A stretch of 64,000 nucleotides of DNA, taken from NCBI RefSeq assembly GCF_963966145.1, contig NC_091052.1, forward strand, positions 3,596,001 through 3,660,000. Reading direction: 5' to 3'. This stretch comes from Tenebrio molitor. Its lineage: Eukaryota > Arthropoda > Insecta > Coleoptera > Tenebrionidae. Shown here piece after piece: positions 25,418-37,281 of the stretch; within the stretch, counting starts at the first letter, position 1; each line of letters begins with the position of its first letter. Below the pieces are notes generated by a model. The model had not been told where the DNA came from, ran no database searches, and saw nothing but the letters and a program-made list of their open reading frames with translations. The position numbers and the translations under genes were made by a program.

Positions 25418-27387
25418 ATGAATTTTATTTAAAAATGAGTCAAAAAATCATAGGAGATTTTTGTTGTCATTTAATTCAAAATTAAGGGCCAGTTTATAGA
25501 AAAAGAATTAAATATTTAATTAGAAGTAAATTTTAATGCGCGATTATTGGATTAACCCATGAATCCCAAACTTCGATTGGTTCAATCTGATCATGTGTTC
25601 AGTTAATCTCGTATTTGATTACGATTAACTTAATTTTGCTTCTGTAAACTGGTACGTCTCTTGGTCTCTTTGACAAGAATCTTGATCTTAACCTCAATTT
25701 AAATCAATGGCTTTCAATACCAGCGACAAAATGGCAGGTTGTGAGTAAAAATTAACGATAAAAAGAAATTAAACTTGAAATACAGAACAATTATCTAAAA
25801 ATTAACTGAAGAAAATGCTCGAAGTGTCCCCTGTTTTGCTCTAAACAAATTTCTCTTTATTATGTATGTCTTGTACATATTTTGTATTGAAGGACAGCTG
25901 TCGAAAATTCTTTCCAGGATAGAAATTAAAAATATGGAGTAAAAAATCGGCTTATACGAAAATAGTTCAACACGTAAATACTGAATACTCCCGCATCAAT
26001 AGTAGTCCAATCAATAGGGAGTTTTACCTTGCAAAAGGTACAGAAAAGTTTATACTTGGCAGGTATCTTCTATCAGGCATATTATTAATGTTGTTGAGTT
26101 TGCGACCTTGAGGGGTTGCCGCTCGCCCCGCCATACTGGAGAATAGGGGTGCAAAATCACATTTTGGCGATTATTTCATTATCCGTACGAGATACCTCTA
26201 GTTATTATAGAAAATGTAGAGCATGCAATTATCTACATTTTTTGTTCTTTATGCTTTTTTGTACAGGCGTGTATAACGGCATCAAGGACAACATTTTCAG
26301 CATTTACTGTGAATAAGGTACGCTAAAAGTAAAAGTGCTTTGTACTCGTACGTTTTTCCGAGACAATTCAGTGATCGGTGTCAGTGTCAAATTTCTTGCG
26401 TGGTAATCGTTTTCGTTGTGGATTTTTTACCATTTCACTTTCATTTGCTCTTCATTAGCGTCCACCACGGGCCGGAATGGGGTGAATTTTGAAAATGTCT
26501 TCACATGTCTTGGTGGTTTACGGCTTAAAAAATATTTCCGCCTATTTTGATTACACCCTGAAAACATCTTGGCTGTTTAAAACTACTTGAAACTAATATG
26601 TATCAGTGAATTAGAACCGTCCAAGAAGGATACAAAAGATCTTTCAAGCTTCGAACTGCCACATGTTTTAGATTCTTTTTGATGTCGCCTTGTACATCCA
26701 ATATTCCAGACGAACTTTTTTTAATATGATGAGATCATTGCTAGACGTCGCATCTTTTCCATCAAGACGTATTAAGTAACTACTTATATGACGTTAGAAG
26801 TTAGAATCCATAACGTTAAAAGTAAAAAACTCTTCCGTTTTCAAAGGAGCGGAAAGTATAACCTTTGAGCCGGCAAACCGAACGATCTATAAAAGACTTT
26901 GTCAATTACATTACGATTTCCAGCAGCAAATGTACCTAATATACTTCCTCCTACGCACAAACCATTAAAATTTTAAGATCCAATTTAACTTGAACAAAAT
27001 AATGTATCATTCGAGCTCATGTGCAAACTTCGTGGTATGTAATTTATTTCACAGACCCACGTGTCAGAGCGTTATTTAAATCCCGGCGAAGCAAAAAGAC
27101 CGGCAGTGATCGTAGAAACTGAGAAATGATGGGTTTGTCGTCGATGTTAACCCGTCGTTTTGGGTGTCCTGTCGAGGGGGCCCCCGAAAAAATACAAAAT
27201 TGTGAAACATGTGCGTTCTGTTTGAACGGCCACGTCGGCGCTGCAGCGCGCTGGTGCGCCGATATTGATTTACTCGGGCGTGTATGTGCAAAGTGGTCGG
27301 ACTAAGTCATTCCAATTTCCCCAAAAAAACGCCAAAGTCATGTAAATAGCGCGTAGTGCCCGCGACCCACTCGTTATCGGCCCCACG
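25418..27387. other. Intergenic DNA upstream of the first gene
   Basis: No coding exon is supported. The last 300 bp (from about 27060) become richer in CG and contain a TATTTAAA word near 27075, so the promoter and 5' untranslated region of the downstream gene probably lie here. The start site cannot be fixed from sequence. Confidence 0.4.
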
Positions 27388-28884
27388 ATGACTTCGACGG
27401 AGTCCACCGAGAACCAGTTGACTCCTCAAACGCCGGTGCTAACTGTTGCATGTCGCATTTTGCGATCACCATCGCATGAATCGGTCACCACAGACTTGTC
27501 TTTGTTCTCAGTGTCTTCAGTAGCGTCCGACGCACAAGTGGGGCGCCGCCTTCTCAGTTTCGGCAAGTGTGATAGCCAATTCGCCAGAGGCCACAGCCCC
27601 AACCCCGACAGCAGACTTCAAGACAGGTTAGTGCGTCGCCAAAACAAAAACAGACCCGCCTACAATCAAAACATCGCACCTTCCCAATTTTTTGTCAACG
27701 AAATCCAATTAGAACGTGTCTCGATTAACTTTGCTGACTTCGCCTAGTCATTGTTGCACACAGGAATTTCAAATTTAACAATTTACAGCTTAATTCCTTT
27801 ATGAATTCGACTAAAGACGCGGCACTTGCAGGCCGGCAGACATCCCTGAGATCCTCTGGTTCGAGGAAGAGACCGAGTTGATAAGAAGTTGCGCGGCCTT
27901 GTCTTCGGCCGTCGGGCTTCAGAAGAGCTTCAGCACTAGCGATATCAGTCAATTACCCTCGCCGGAGGATGGCTCTAACGTGCCAGGACTCAGGAGTGCC
28001 GTTTCCGAACTCGCACTCAACTCGTTGCAAAGGTCCGGCTTTATCCTGGAGAACGCGCGACTCGACCACACGTCCAGGTCTTGTTCGACGTGGGTGGCCG
28101 TCGGAGACATCGCCTCCACCTCGCAGCTGCCTTCCCCGCACGGGGGACAGACTGCCAGTGCTACTCAACAACAGACAGGAACGCCGCCGCCCCCGCCCGT
28201 TTTTACCGCCGCAGACTTTATCCGCTCCGTCAATAAAAAAGTAAGTGCGCTGGGAACACCAGAAAGGTCTCTTGATGCGAAATTATACAACCAAGGTGCA
28301 ATAAAAAAGACTCTTTTTCTCGGACTGAAGAGTTAAATAAGTGTTGAAAAAGTCTCGACAGATCTTGGGGATGGAAAAGAATGTATTATTAAATTGGCCT
28401 ACTTTATGCAAAGAGAAATCACAAGAAATATTGGGGGTTTTCGTATCCACTGTATTGTTTTGATTACTTTGTGTTTAAGGTGCGCCAGAATTACATAAGA
28501 CGAAGACTCCTCACCACTTACAAGGCTCTCGAACGGCTCTCCCAAAGCGAATTTAACTTAGATAGGCTAGAAGTAACTCCATCTGCGGCCACCGCCAGCG
28601 TGAACACGGAGTGCGCCCAAAACGCGAGTCCCAACTCCGGTCCAGTCCGTCTCACCGTGCCGGGATCGAGTCCGTCGGCCAAAGCGAATCCGCCGCCTCC
28701 GAACAGTACCAACGCGGCTGTTTTACGAGCTGCCAAACAAAGAGCTAGCAAAAATCTACCTTTGACAATACGTGACGTGGAGCGAGAACGAGGGAAACCC
28801 CTGTCTAAATACGAGAGAAACATGATGATATTCAATTGGCTGCATACGCTTGATGATACTGTCTTTGTTGAGGGGATCCAGTAA
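27388..28884 (+). CDS. Conserved protein of unknown function, 350 aa, 3 exons
   Basis: Exons 27388-27626, 27832-28240 and 28480-28884 join in frame (phases 2 and 0) with GT-AG borders and end in TAA, giving 350 residues. The start ATG follows a CG-rich leader. The N-terminal two thirds are low in order: Ser/Thr/Pro-rich, with a patch WFEEETELIRSCAAL at about residues 89-103 and a PPPPP run near 197. The C-terminal 40 residues are dense in charged and hydrophobic residues (about 309-343: LPLTIRDVERERGKPLSKYE followed by RNMMIFNWLHTLDD) and look like the conserved functional module. The third exon opens with the basic string RQNYIRRRLL. No enzyme motif, signal peptide or membrane segment is visible. 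I do not recognise the family and propose no function. An AATAAA signal lies at 29014-29019. A longer first exon upstream cannot be excluded. Confidence 0.85.
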
Positions 28885-29013
28885 ATTATTTCTTATACTT
28901 TATGGTGCTCTTGTATTTATGGGCATTTTGTTTTAGCTAATTTATATTATACTGTGTAAAACTCGAATTATTGAAAGATTGTCACTTTTTGTGAATCATT
29001 GTAACATCATATC

Positions 29014-29019
29014 AATAAA
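29014..29019 (+). terminator. Poly(A) signal of the unnamed 350-aa gene
   Basis: An AATAAA hexamer 130 bp after the stop codon at 28884, in the right orientation. A complementary signal for the opposing Hsp70 gene lies at 29056-29061, so the two transcripts end within about 50 bp of each other. Confidence 0.65.
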
Positions 29020-29055
29020 ATCCATTGTTTTGTCTATCGGTAGTCTTAGATGCTC

Positions 29056-29061
29056 TTTATT
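29056..29061 (-). terminator. Poly(A) signal of the mitochondrial Hsp70 gene
   Basis: TTTATT on the plus strand reads AATAAA on the minus strand, about 320 bp beyond the Hsp70 stop. A second candidate lies at 29088-29093. Confidence 0.5.
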
Positions 29062-29382
29062 GAAAGCAAATCCTTAATACAAAATTATTTATTAGTTCAC
29101 TAAAAATTTACAACAAAATCGACAACTGAGATACAAACAGTCACAACACTAATCATAAGATGAAAATAATAAATCTTCATTCACTCACCGCACGCCAACA
29201 GTCTTATTTGTAAATAGCACACATTTTTTTCTCAATTAAAGAGACGACAAAAAGGAACAACGTCGGTCTTTTTAATTAGAATATTTCATTTAGTAGCTGA
29301 ACTTGGTGCAAATATGAAAGTTACGCAAGTTCCGCTTCATCACAAAATCTACACACTAGAAGTCCGTATAAAACTGAATTAC

Positions 29383-32273
29383 TTAATTTTTGTCTTCTTT
29401 CTTTTCTTTTGGTTCTTCGGGCTGTTCTGACGTTCCACTGCTGCTGCCGCCTCCGCTACTACTTTCGCGGTCTGCTGCCATCTGAAATGAACATTATACA
29501 CAACATTCTTTAACCACCAACGCTTCAAAAATACCTTTTTGTACGCCATTTCGAACAATTTCAATGAAGACTGTTGAAGTGTGCCTGTGACTTTGCGGAT
29601 TTCTTCAGGGTCGGCTTCGTCTTTCTTTGCCAATAACTCTCTAACTTTTCCAATTTCCTCTTTCAGCTTATCACACTGCAACACAACAGTTACAATTAAA
29701 ATACAAAAACATCTGAGACCTATACCTCTTCTTTGGGCAACTGATCTTTGTATTCTTCCATTTTCGTTTCGGTATCGTGCACTATTCCTTCAGCTTGATT
29801 GATGGCTTCCACGCGTTCCTTCTTAATTTTGTCTTCCTTCGCGTATTCTTCTGCTTTACGCACCATATTTTCGATTTCATCTTTACTCAGACCACCTGAC
29901 GATTGGATAACAACTGAAAAACAATGACATTTTTATCAGCTTCACAAGTAGAACAAAAAATCGAAAGAATTATTCAGTGTAATGAAATACGCTGAAAAAA
30001 GTGCACAATTTTAAGACTCTCAACGTACTTTGTTGTTCCTTTCCAGTTCCCTTGTCCCTTGCAGACACGTGAACGATACCGTTGGCGTCGATATCAAAGG
30101 TGACCTCGACTTGCGGAACTCCTCGCGGAGCTGGTGGGATGCCGACGAGCGAGAATTGTCCCAAAAGTTTATTATCGACGGCCATTTCGCGTTCACCTTG
30201 ATGTACTTTGATTTCCACCTGTGTCTGTCCGTCGGCCGCAGTGGAAAATACTTGGCTCTTTTTGGTGGGGATCGTTGTGTTCCTCGATATGAGCCTGGTG
30301 AAAACTCCTCCCAAAGTCTCGATACCCAACGAAAGCGGGGTGACATCCAACAAAAGTACATCTGTGACGTCCCCGGCCAAGACACCGCCTTGAACTGCCG
30401 CTCCTACAGCCACAGCTTCGTCCGGATTCACAGCTCGACTGGGTTGCTTCCCGAAGATTTCTTGAACGGTGCTTTGGACTTTCGGCATTCTCGTCATGCC
30501 TCCGACGAGCAGAACCTCGCCGATATCGGTTTTTGCAACTTCGGCATCTTTCAAAGCCTTCTGACATGGTTGAATTGTGCGTTTGATCAAGTCGCCTACG
30601 AGACCCTCAAATTTGGAGCGCGACAATTTGAGATTCATGTGTTTTGGACCGGAAGAGTCCATCGTAAGGTACGGGAGGTTGACGTCTGTTTGAAGGGACG
30701 ACGAGAGTTCGATCTTAGCTTTTTCGGCTGCTTCTTTGAGACGTTGCATGGCCATGGCGTCCTTGGTAACATCGATTCCTTGCTCTTTCTTGAATTCCGA
30801 CACCAAGTGATTGACGAGGAAGTTGTCGAAATCTTCGCCTCCCAAAAAGGTGTCGCCGTTAGTCGATTTTACTTCGAATACACCTTTTTGGATCTCCAAA
30901 ATTGAAATATCGAAAGTGCCGCCACCCAAATCGTACACGGCGATTCTGAAGAGTTGAAAAACGCAAAAATATAAATCACATTTTCAACTTTCGAAAAAAA
31001 TTACCGATCGCGCGATTTGATAAACTGCGATTATCAACCACCGATATTATGTAATTAAAACGCGTCGTGTTGATATAAAAAGTGGGCGCAGATACTAACA
31101 TTTTTGTCTTGAAATAATAAAATTTGCAAAAAAAAAACGCATTTATGTTGCAATCGCTAATTGAAAAAAATTAAGTGAAAACGTATCAATAAATACTTGA
31201 TCATAAAAACTTACATCCTGTCCTCAGTCTTATCCATGCCGTACGCTAGCGCCGCCGCAGTAGGTTCATTAATGACTCTCAACACGTTCAAGCCAGAAAT
31301 TTGACCAGCATCTTTCGTGGCTTGCCTCTGTGAGTCATTAAAGTAAGCTGGAACAGTAATGACAGCATTCTTAACTTTAGTATTCAAATAGGCTTCAGCA
31401 GTTTCTTTCATTTTTGTCAAGACAAAAGCACCAATCTGACTTGGAGAATACATCTTGCCGTCATTTCCTTGAACCCAAGCGTCACCATTTGAAGCTTTGA
31501 CAATTTTGTATGAAACATTATTCCTATGACATAGAAATTAACAAATGTCTTTTAAATACCTAGAATTATACTCACATATCCTTTTTGACCTCATTGTCCT
31601 CAAATCTTCTACCAATTAAACGTTTTGTGGCATAGAAAGTGTTGGCAGAGTTGGTGACTGCCTGGCGTTTTGCGGGCATACCCACCAATCTCTCTCCATC
31701 TTTGCTGAAAGCTACAATTGAGGGTGTTGTTCTGGAACCTTCTGAATTTTCAATAACTTTGGCTTGTTTGCCTTCCATGACGGCAACACATGAGTTGGTG
31801 GTGCCCAAGTCGATGCCGATAACGGCGCCCTTGACTCCTTCAGATCTGTGAGCGCGCTTACCATAGCAAATTTATTATTTAATAAATATTAAAACTTACT
31901 TGAATCGCGCTTGGATGTCATATTTAGGGTGCAGAGCGAATGACGACGAAGACTGAAAAAATATCAAAATTTCACAATGTGAAGGTGACGCAACACCGAG
32001 ACATCGCCGGTAACATAACCCTACTTATGGGAAAATTCGATCAAGTGGAATTGTACTAGCAAATCAATTACTTTAATTAACAGTATTTTGTAGTTTGCTC
32101 ATGTGTTTGAGTTGATTAGTGCTGGTAACAACCAGAAAAATATAATTTGGAAAATTAAATGGATAACTCACGTTGTTGGTGAAGTAGCTGAAGTTTCTTT
32201 TTCCGGCAACTTCGAAACTTAGTTTCGAGCACTCGATGGTTTTTCGACTGAGAACACGAGCAGCTGACAACAT
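29383..32273 (-). CDS. Hsc70-5: Mitochondrial Hsp70 chaperone (mortalin/Hsc70-5/HSPA9), 692 aa, 8 exons
   Basis: Matrix ATP-dependent chaperone that drives protein import and folding. Exons on the minus strand: 32273-32172, 31952-31900, 31845-31576, 31523-31215, 30945-30029, 29913-29726, 29675-29535 and 29481-29383; they sum to 693 codons with stop. Residues 1 to about 50 are basic and Ser-rich with few acids, fitting a mitochondrial presequence. Hsp70 signatures are all present: IDLGTTNSCVAV (about 63), VYDLGGGTFDISI, the connect-1/phosphate region INEPTAAALAYG, and VLLVGGMTRMP, followed by the substrate-binding domain (LLLDVTPLSLGIETLGG). A helical lid and a Gly/Ser-rich acidic tail end in EKKEDKN, not the EEVD of cytosolic or the KDEL of ER forms. 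The length matches the family (about 680 aa). It is divergently arranged with spartin. Family assignment is very secure; the mitochondrial assignment rests on the presequence and tail. Confidence 0.97.
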
Positions 32274-33351
32274 ATTTTTTTGTAGTAGCTTGAATTTTCT
32301 TCGAAAAAAATTGCTTCAAGCTCTTTGAACTTCACGTGCGTCTAACGATAGTCAAAGCGACAGAGAAGGTCTAGTATAGAGATTAAAAAGAGAAGATCTA
32401 TATTGCGTTGTTGTCAAGTGAGCAGAATTTTATGAGCTCTATATCTCGCTCACTCAAGGATATTTTCAAAATGGAAATAAACAGTTCCAAAAATTATCTT
32501 TTATTATTTTTTATGTTAAAGTAATAAATCGATCATAACTTGAATATTAATAAAATGTGAACGGTAATGCCTAACTGCGTAAATACAGTGAAAGCATAAT
32601 TAAAGTAAACATTCATACTTTTTTTTTTCTTGAATTTGCAGTTTGATTAACGAGATCGAAAACGGAACCCGAGTTAATCAAGCAAATGAGTGAAAAAAAG
32701 AGTCTTTCATAACGTGTTGTCCACGACCTTTTTTTTTGCATATTGAGAAATTTAGTCCAAAAGGATTTATAAAAAAAAAAAACAGAAATGCAAAATAGGT
32801 AAGTTTTTTGATAATGAATTGAATAAAATGATTAAAAAAGTACTACTTTCATTACGATTTTTCGTTAAAAAAGTTAACCTTCATAATTAATATGGATTTT
32901 TTTTATTTTTGCATCATTTGCGTATTTAATATTAAATCGTAAATTGCAGAATAGTATAAGAACTGGCAATGTTGCATCATTTCCAGAAAACTCTAGAATA
33001 CTTTCAGCGGGAAATTTAAAATATTTGACGTATTCTAGGAAATTCCGATTTCGCAAGTAGTGTGACGTGATTGACTTACCTGTTTTACTGGTTGCGTTTG
33101 CCGTTATTTGTAATTTAATATTAACTTACAAATAAATAACAATGATGAAAGGTAAACGAGTGAGTGATTCAACAACAAAAATATAAAAGAAAAAAATATT
33201 GTTAAACTTTATCCAACGTTAGAAAATTCGTAGGTAGATCGTCCAGCTGTGTAAAATTGCACTTTGTACTTAATAATTAATTTATTCTCATATATGATTC
33301 AACATTTTTTAAATAGTTGTTAACCTCAAACTGCTATTTTTTGATGCAGAA
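32274..33351. promoter_or_regulatory. Divergent intergenic region between mitochondrial Hsp70 and spartin
   Basis: About 1.1 kb separate the two start codons, so both promoters must lie here. It is AT-rich with long A and T runs. A putative 5' exon of spartin could end at 33151: ATGATGAAAG followed by a GTAAAC donor. No heat-shock element with three correctly phased units is present, in keeping with a constitutive Hsp70. Confidence 0.45.
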
Positions 33352-35201
33352 ATGGGGAACTCAGCTTCTGTTTCTGCTTGGTCTTCAACTTACACTGAAA
33401 TCAAGACTCAACATGATGCAGCTTATGCTGTTATCCAAAATGCAATTACCTTAGAGGAAGAGGAAAAACCTAATGAGGTAGAAATTCAACTTCACAATAT
33501 GTTTTATACACATATTTTTTGCAGGCCATAGAAAAATATAAAGAAGGTATACAGTTCATCGACAAAGCTCTCAGAATTCAAGTAACATGCCCAGCAAATC
33601 CAGATTTCACATGGGAAAGAGCTGTGGTAATGATACAAAAAATGAAAAAGACTAGAGGAGAGGTGTTATCTAGAATAACATGCATTCAGAAGTCAAATCA
33701 AACATTTGAATCTAGAGAACAACCTCCTTCTTATGAAGAAGCTATGGCTAGTACACCTGTGGAAACACCTCAGACATATAACGACTTGGCTAATGCTTTG
33801 GAACATATGACAGTTAAGTCTAATGTGACAATGGAAGCAGAAGTGATGTATATGTATGAGAATGTTAAGCTGTACTTTATTTCACCTGATGGAGAAGTAT
33901 CCTCAACTTTAAAACCACAAACTCTAAAAATTACTCTAGTAGAAAGTAATAATTATTTCAAATATATGTTTTTTTGTGTTTTAATTGGTGAGCTTCAGAT
34001 GAAGGTGAAAATGTACCTAGAGCTATATTACAAGTCGGTGATTGGGTTTACCCGCTCATTCCGGGAGTGTCTCCATGTTTCCGGTCTGATTATGGTGCAT
34101 TTATTTTACCAAATATTTATGCAGAAACGCCTGGTATATTCTACAAAATTATGCGAATCTTAAAAAAATATAATTAATTATTTAAGGCTCATCTATTGGA
34201 ATTATTCTTCCATCTGACGCAGATGCAGATGCATATGATATTTTAGAAAGTATTCTTTACGGTATTGTCGGCGAGGGTAAACCACCAGAAAAATTGATAC
34301 CACCTACAGATCTAAGTGAAAAAATTTCTGGTGGCATTGTTACGGGTACGTGATTGGCTGCTAGTAAAAATATATGTTGATATCAATGTGTAGGTGCTTC
34401 TTATTTATCTCGAGGCCTGGTTTGTGGGGCGGAAAAACTCGGAAATTTAATTAATCAAAACACCCCAAAGTTAATGAACCGTATGAATAGTTCTGAGAAG
34501 GCAGCTGAAATTCCGAAGGGAGTTAGCAAAAGCATGCAAATAGCAGAAACCGCTACCAATAAAGCTGCCCAAGTCACGGGATTCGTTGGTTCGTATAAAA
34601 CAAAGGAATTTTTTCTTTTGGTAATTACGAAATTACAGCGCAACAAGTTGGTGTTGCAACTGTAAAGTTAGGACATTTTCTAGCACCTCACATCCAAAAA
34701 CAAGGAACTCGTTTATTGACGACAGGTTTTCGCCTGTCTGAAGAAGACGCCTCTGCTAAAATGAAAGGTGTGATGACAGTAGCTGCAGGTGCTGTGGAAG
34801 GGTTTTCAACTGTATATTGCGGTTTAGAGAATTCAGCTCTCATTCTGGGAAAAAGTTTGAAAGAAAATACTGTTAAAGTGGTCCAACATAAGTAATAATT
34901 TAAAGAGAAAGGTTGGACAATTGTCAAACAAACTGGTTTCAGGTATGGACAACCGGCGGGAGAATTCGCCGGAGACACGTTGAACACAGTGGGTAATGTT
35001 TACCACATCAGTCAAAATGCTAAAGTCGTTCAGCCTAAACATTTTGCAAAACGAACGGCGAAAGAAGCGGGAAAAGCGTTAGTGTGTAAGCACAGAAGCA
35101 ATCATAATAATCATAATAATGGAGCCAGCACGTCCAGTCATACCAATCCATCAGTCAGTTCTATTAATAACGGTTGTATCAAAAAATGTGATAAGGAATA
35201 A
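33352..35201 (+). CDS. spartin: Spartin (SPG20 homologue), 515 aa, 7 exons
   Basis: Adaptor of endosomes, lipid droplets and mitochondria; mutated in Troyer syndrome in humans. Exons: 33352-33477, 33525-33945, 33999-34133, 34187-34345, 34394-34588, 34639-34891 and 34943-35201, all GT-AG and phase-consistent. Domain order matches spartin: an N-terminal MIT domain (about residues 15-95), a PPSY motif at 109-112 in the position of the Nedd4-family WW ligand, a central plant-senescence-related part (LQVGDWVYPLIPG ... YGAFILPNIY) and the C-terminal senescence domain (LSRGLVCGAEKLG through KYGQPAGEFAGDTLNTVGNV). The tail is His/Asn/Ser-rich. Shorter than human spartin (666 aa) but close to insect versions. 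An alternative 5' exon (33142-33151) would join in frame and add four residues. AATAAA lies at 35408-35413. Confidence 0.94.
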
Positions 35202-35407
35202 TTACATAACTCTTGGTGTCTCATTAATTCTTTTTATACATATAGGTTTTTGGCAAAAGGGTTTAGTAAAAATACAATACTCATTTGGATTGATTCTGGC
35301 GGATTTGTTTAAAAAATAGTTTAGACATTGTAAAAAATAATATGTATAATACTTATTATATATGATATTTACTGTGATAATTACACAGTTATGCAGTTAT
35401 CTTGCAA

Positions 35408-35413
35408 AATAAA
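35408..35413 (+). terminator. Poly(A) signal of spartin
   Basis: AATAAA, 207 bp after the spartin stop codon and 195 bp before the next start codon on the same strand. Confidence 0.6.
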
Positions 35414-35607
35414 ACTAACTCTAATTTTTTTAAAGGTATTGTGTTTTTTTTTTATCTATGGTCGATACCGTTATTATTTTCAATTAACCTGTGCAGGTAG
35501 TCCACGTTGACGTTATCAAAAATCCCTAAAACATTGAATTTGACGTTATAAAAACAAAGTATCAACCCGTTTTGTTTTAAATTATTGTAGTGAATGATGA
35601 AGCCTTA

Positions 35608-36439
35608 ATGAATTTGAATATGATATATAAAGTCAAATGGGATTTGATTTTAGAAATCGCCATTCGTTTGATTCTGTGGTGGTTATTTGTGTTTGTATAA
35701 AAAAATAAGTTAGTCACATTAAATTAAATTAAGTTTTTTAGATGGATTGAGTATTCAGAACCCTTCATTCGAGAAATTCATGAGAGTGAAGTGTGGCAGT
35801 ACCAATATCCTGTTACAGATAGTTATGTAACTGCAAGAGATTTGTGGCTGCTGATAACTTTAACCCCTTCAGTTTTTTTTATAATTGAATATATTTTAAG
35901 TAAAAAGAAAGATGATGTAATTGCTGGTTCCTTAGCAGTAACATTAGCATATAGTTTAAATGGGTTGGTAACAACATACTTTAAAGCTATAGTAGGAAGA
36001 CCAAGACCAGATTTTTTCTTTCGCTGTTTTCCTGATGGAAAAGGTGATGACTATACTGGCTGTGTAGGAAATAGAAGGAAATATTTGGATGGCAGGAAGA
36101 GTTTTCCCAGTGGACACTCATCATTCTCTTTTGCTTGTATGGGTTTCATGAGTTTGTACATAGCAAGAAAAGTGAATCTATTCCAAGGTACAAAAAAAGG
36201 GCACTCATGGCAGTTATGTGTTGTTTTATTACCAATCTTGATTGCTGCCACAGTTGCTGTCAGTAGGACATGTGATTATCATCATCATTATGAAGGTAAT
36301 AACTATTTTATTAAAACTGACTTTTCTAAACAATTATGTTTTAGATGTGATAGCTGGGAGTTTAATAGGAGCTGTGATTTCTTACCTGGCATTTAGTCTA
36401 TATTTTCCAAAAAACATTGACACTGTGGCTTCAGAATGA
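35608..36439 (+). CDS. PAP2-type lipid phosphatase (PLPP4/PLPP5-like), 243 aa, 3 exons
   Basis: Multipass membrane phosphatase expected to dephosphorylate phosphatidic acid, diacylglycerol pyrophosphate or related lipids. Exons 35608-35690, 35742-36295 and 36345-36439 give 243 residues. The first donor (GT|GTTTGT) was chosen because it joins LFV to WIEYSEPF without a gap, as in vertebrate PLPP4/5. All three PAP2 signatures are intact: K109-x6-RP (KAIVGRPRPDFF), SFPSGHSS with His153, and SR-x5-H-x3-D (SRTCDYHHHYED). About six hydrophobic segments fit the family, and the length is close to PLPP5 (264 aa). An upstream in-frame TAA at 35578 supports the start. It ends only 55 bp from the stop codon of the convergent FAHD1 gene. 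Substrate is inferred from family. Confidence 0.92.
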
Positions 36440-36447
36440 TGTTTGCA

Positions 36448-36453
36448 TTTAAT
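36448..36453 (-). terminator. Candidate poly(A) signal of FAHD1
   Basis: Plus-strand TTTAAT reads ATTAAA on the minus strand, 42-47 bp past the FAHD1 stop codon. Cleavage 10-30 bp further on would fall inside the last exon of the opposing lipid phosphatase gene, so the two transcripts would overlap. Confidence 0.4.
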
Positions 36454-36494
36454 TAGTCTAAATTATTACATGAAACAACTTCTTTGTATAATAA

Positions 36495-37281
36495 TTAGTT
36501 TGATACACAGTATTTAATGCTAACTAGATTTTCAATTCCACCTTCAATTGTATCACCAGGATGAACAGGACCCATCCCAGGTGGGGAGCCAGTTATTATT
36601 AAATCATTCTTTTCCAGAGTAATATATTGGGATATGTAAGCTATTAGCACTGGAACAGAAAAAATCAAATCATTTGTGTTCCCATTTTGTCTAAGCTCTC
36701 CATTAACTTTGCACCAAAGCTGCAAATTGTGAGGGTCCTTGATCTCATTTTTTGGTATAAATCTGCTTACTGGACATGAAGTATCAAAACCTTTCCCCAA
36801 AGTCCAAGAACCACCCTTACTTCTTGCTTCTTTCTGAAAATAGCATCAGTTTTAAATCAGAATTTCCAGTTTGGGTTTGTTAAACCATTTGACATGTGGC
36901 TGTCATGTCAAGTGCAGCACAATATCCACCAACATAATCCATAGCTTCATCTTCTTGAATGTGCTTTCCATTTTTGCCAACAATTACCCCCAGTTCAATT
37001 TCTTCATTGACAGAGAAACCTCCAGGAATCTACAATTAATTAATATTTATTTGGAAGTGTTTACTCACTATAATCTTTTGTTTCTCAGTGATGTAGGATG
37101 TTGTGGGTTTTAAAAAGATGCCAGGAACTTGCGGGGTGGGTCTTTGCAGTACTTTTAGCAACGATCTGAAAGTTTCGTAGAGAAATTAAAACGATTTCAA
37201 AACTTCATAATCTCACTTGTAATTGGCGGCCACGCCGATGATTTTCTTTCCATTTTGTGCAAAGTGGCAAAGCTCTGTCAT
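36495..37281 (-). CDS. FAHD1: Fumarylacetoacetate hydrolase domain protein FAHD1 (acylpyruvase/oxaloacetate decarboxylase), 214 aa, 4 exons
   Basis: Metal-dependent FAH-fold enzyme; vertebrate FAHD1 is a mitochondrial oxaloacetate decarboxylase and acylpyruvate hydrolase. Minus-strand exons 37281-37217, 37165-37069, 37029-36886 and 36833-36495 sum to 215 codons with stop. Recognisable family blocks, in order: IIGVAANYKSLLK, PGIFLKPTTSYI, NEEIELGVIVGK (metal-binding acidic cluster), MDYVGGYCAALDMTA, WTLGKGFDTSCPVSRF, KVNGELRQNGNTNDLIFSVP, and ITGSPPGMGPVHPGDTIEGG. Length and colinearity match human FAHD1 (221 aa). The N-terminus is short with no clear presequence, as in human FAHD1. It shares a ~310-bp upstream region with the divergent slimb gene and is tail-to-tail with the lipid phosphatase. 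Confidence 0.94.

Noticed and set aside
30030..30905. 291-codon plus-strand frame opposite the Hsp70 exon
   Set aside because: It is the antisense shadow of a strongly constrained Hsp70 exon and resembles nothing.
32274..32340. Heat-shock element upstream of the mitochondrial Hsp70 gene
   Set aside because: One GAA-TT-TTC pair is present near 32292, but a third correctly phased unit is missing, so it is not distinguishable from chance in AT-rich DNA.
33946..34163. Continuation of the spartin frame past 33945 (ending KLCES)
   Set aside because: It runs through an intron. The frame beginning at 33999 gives the conserved GDWVYPLIPG block, so the long frame is an artefact of intron read-through.
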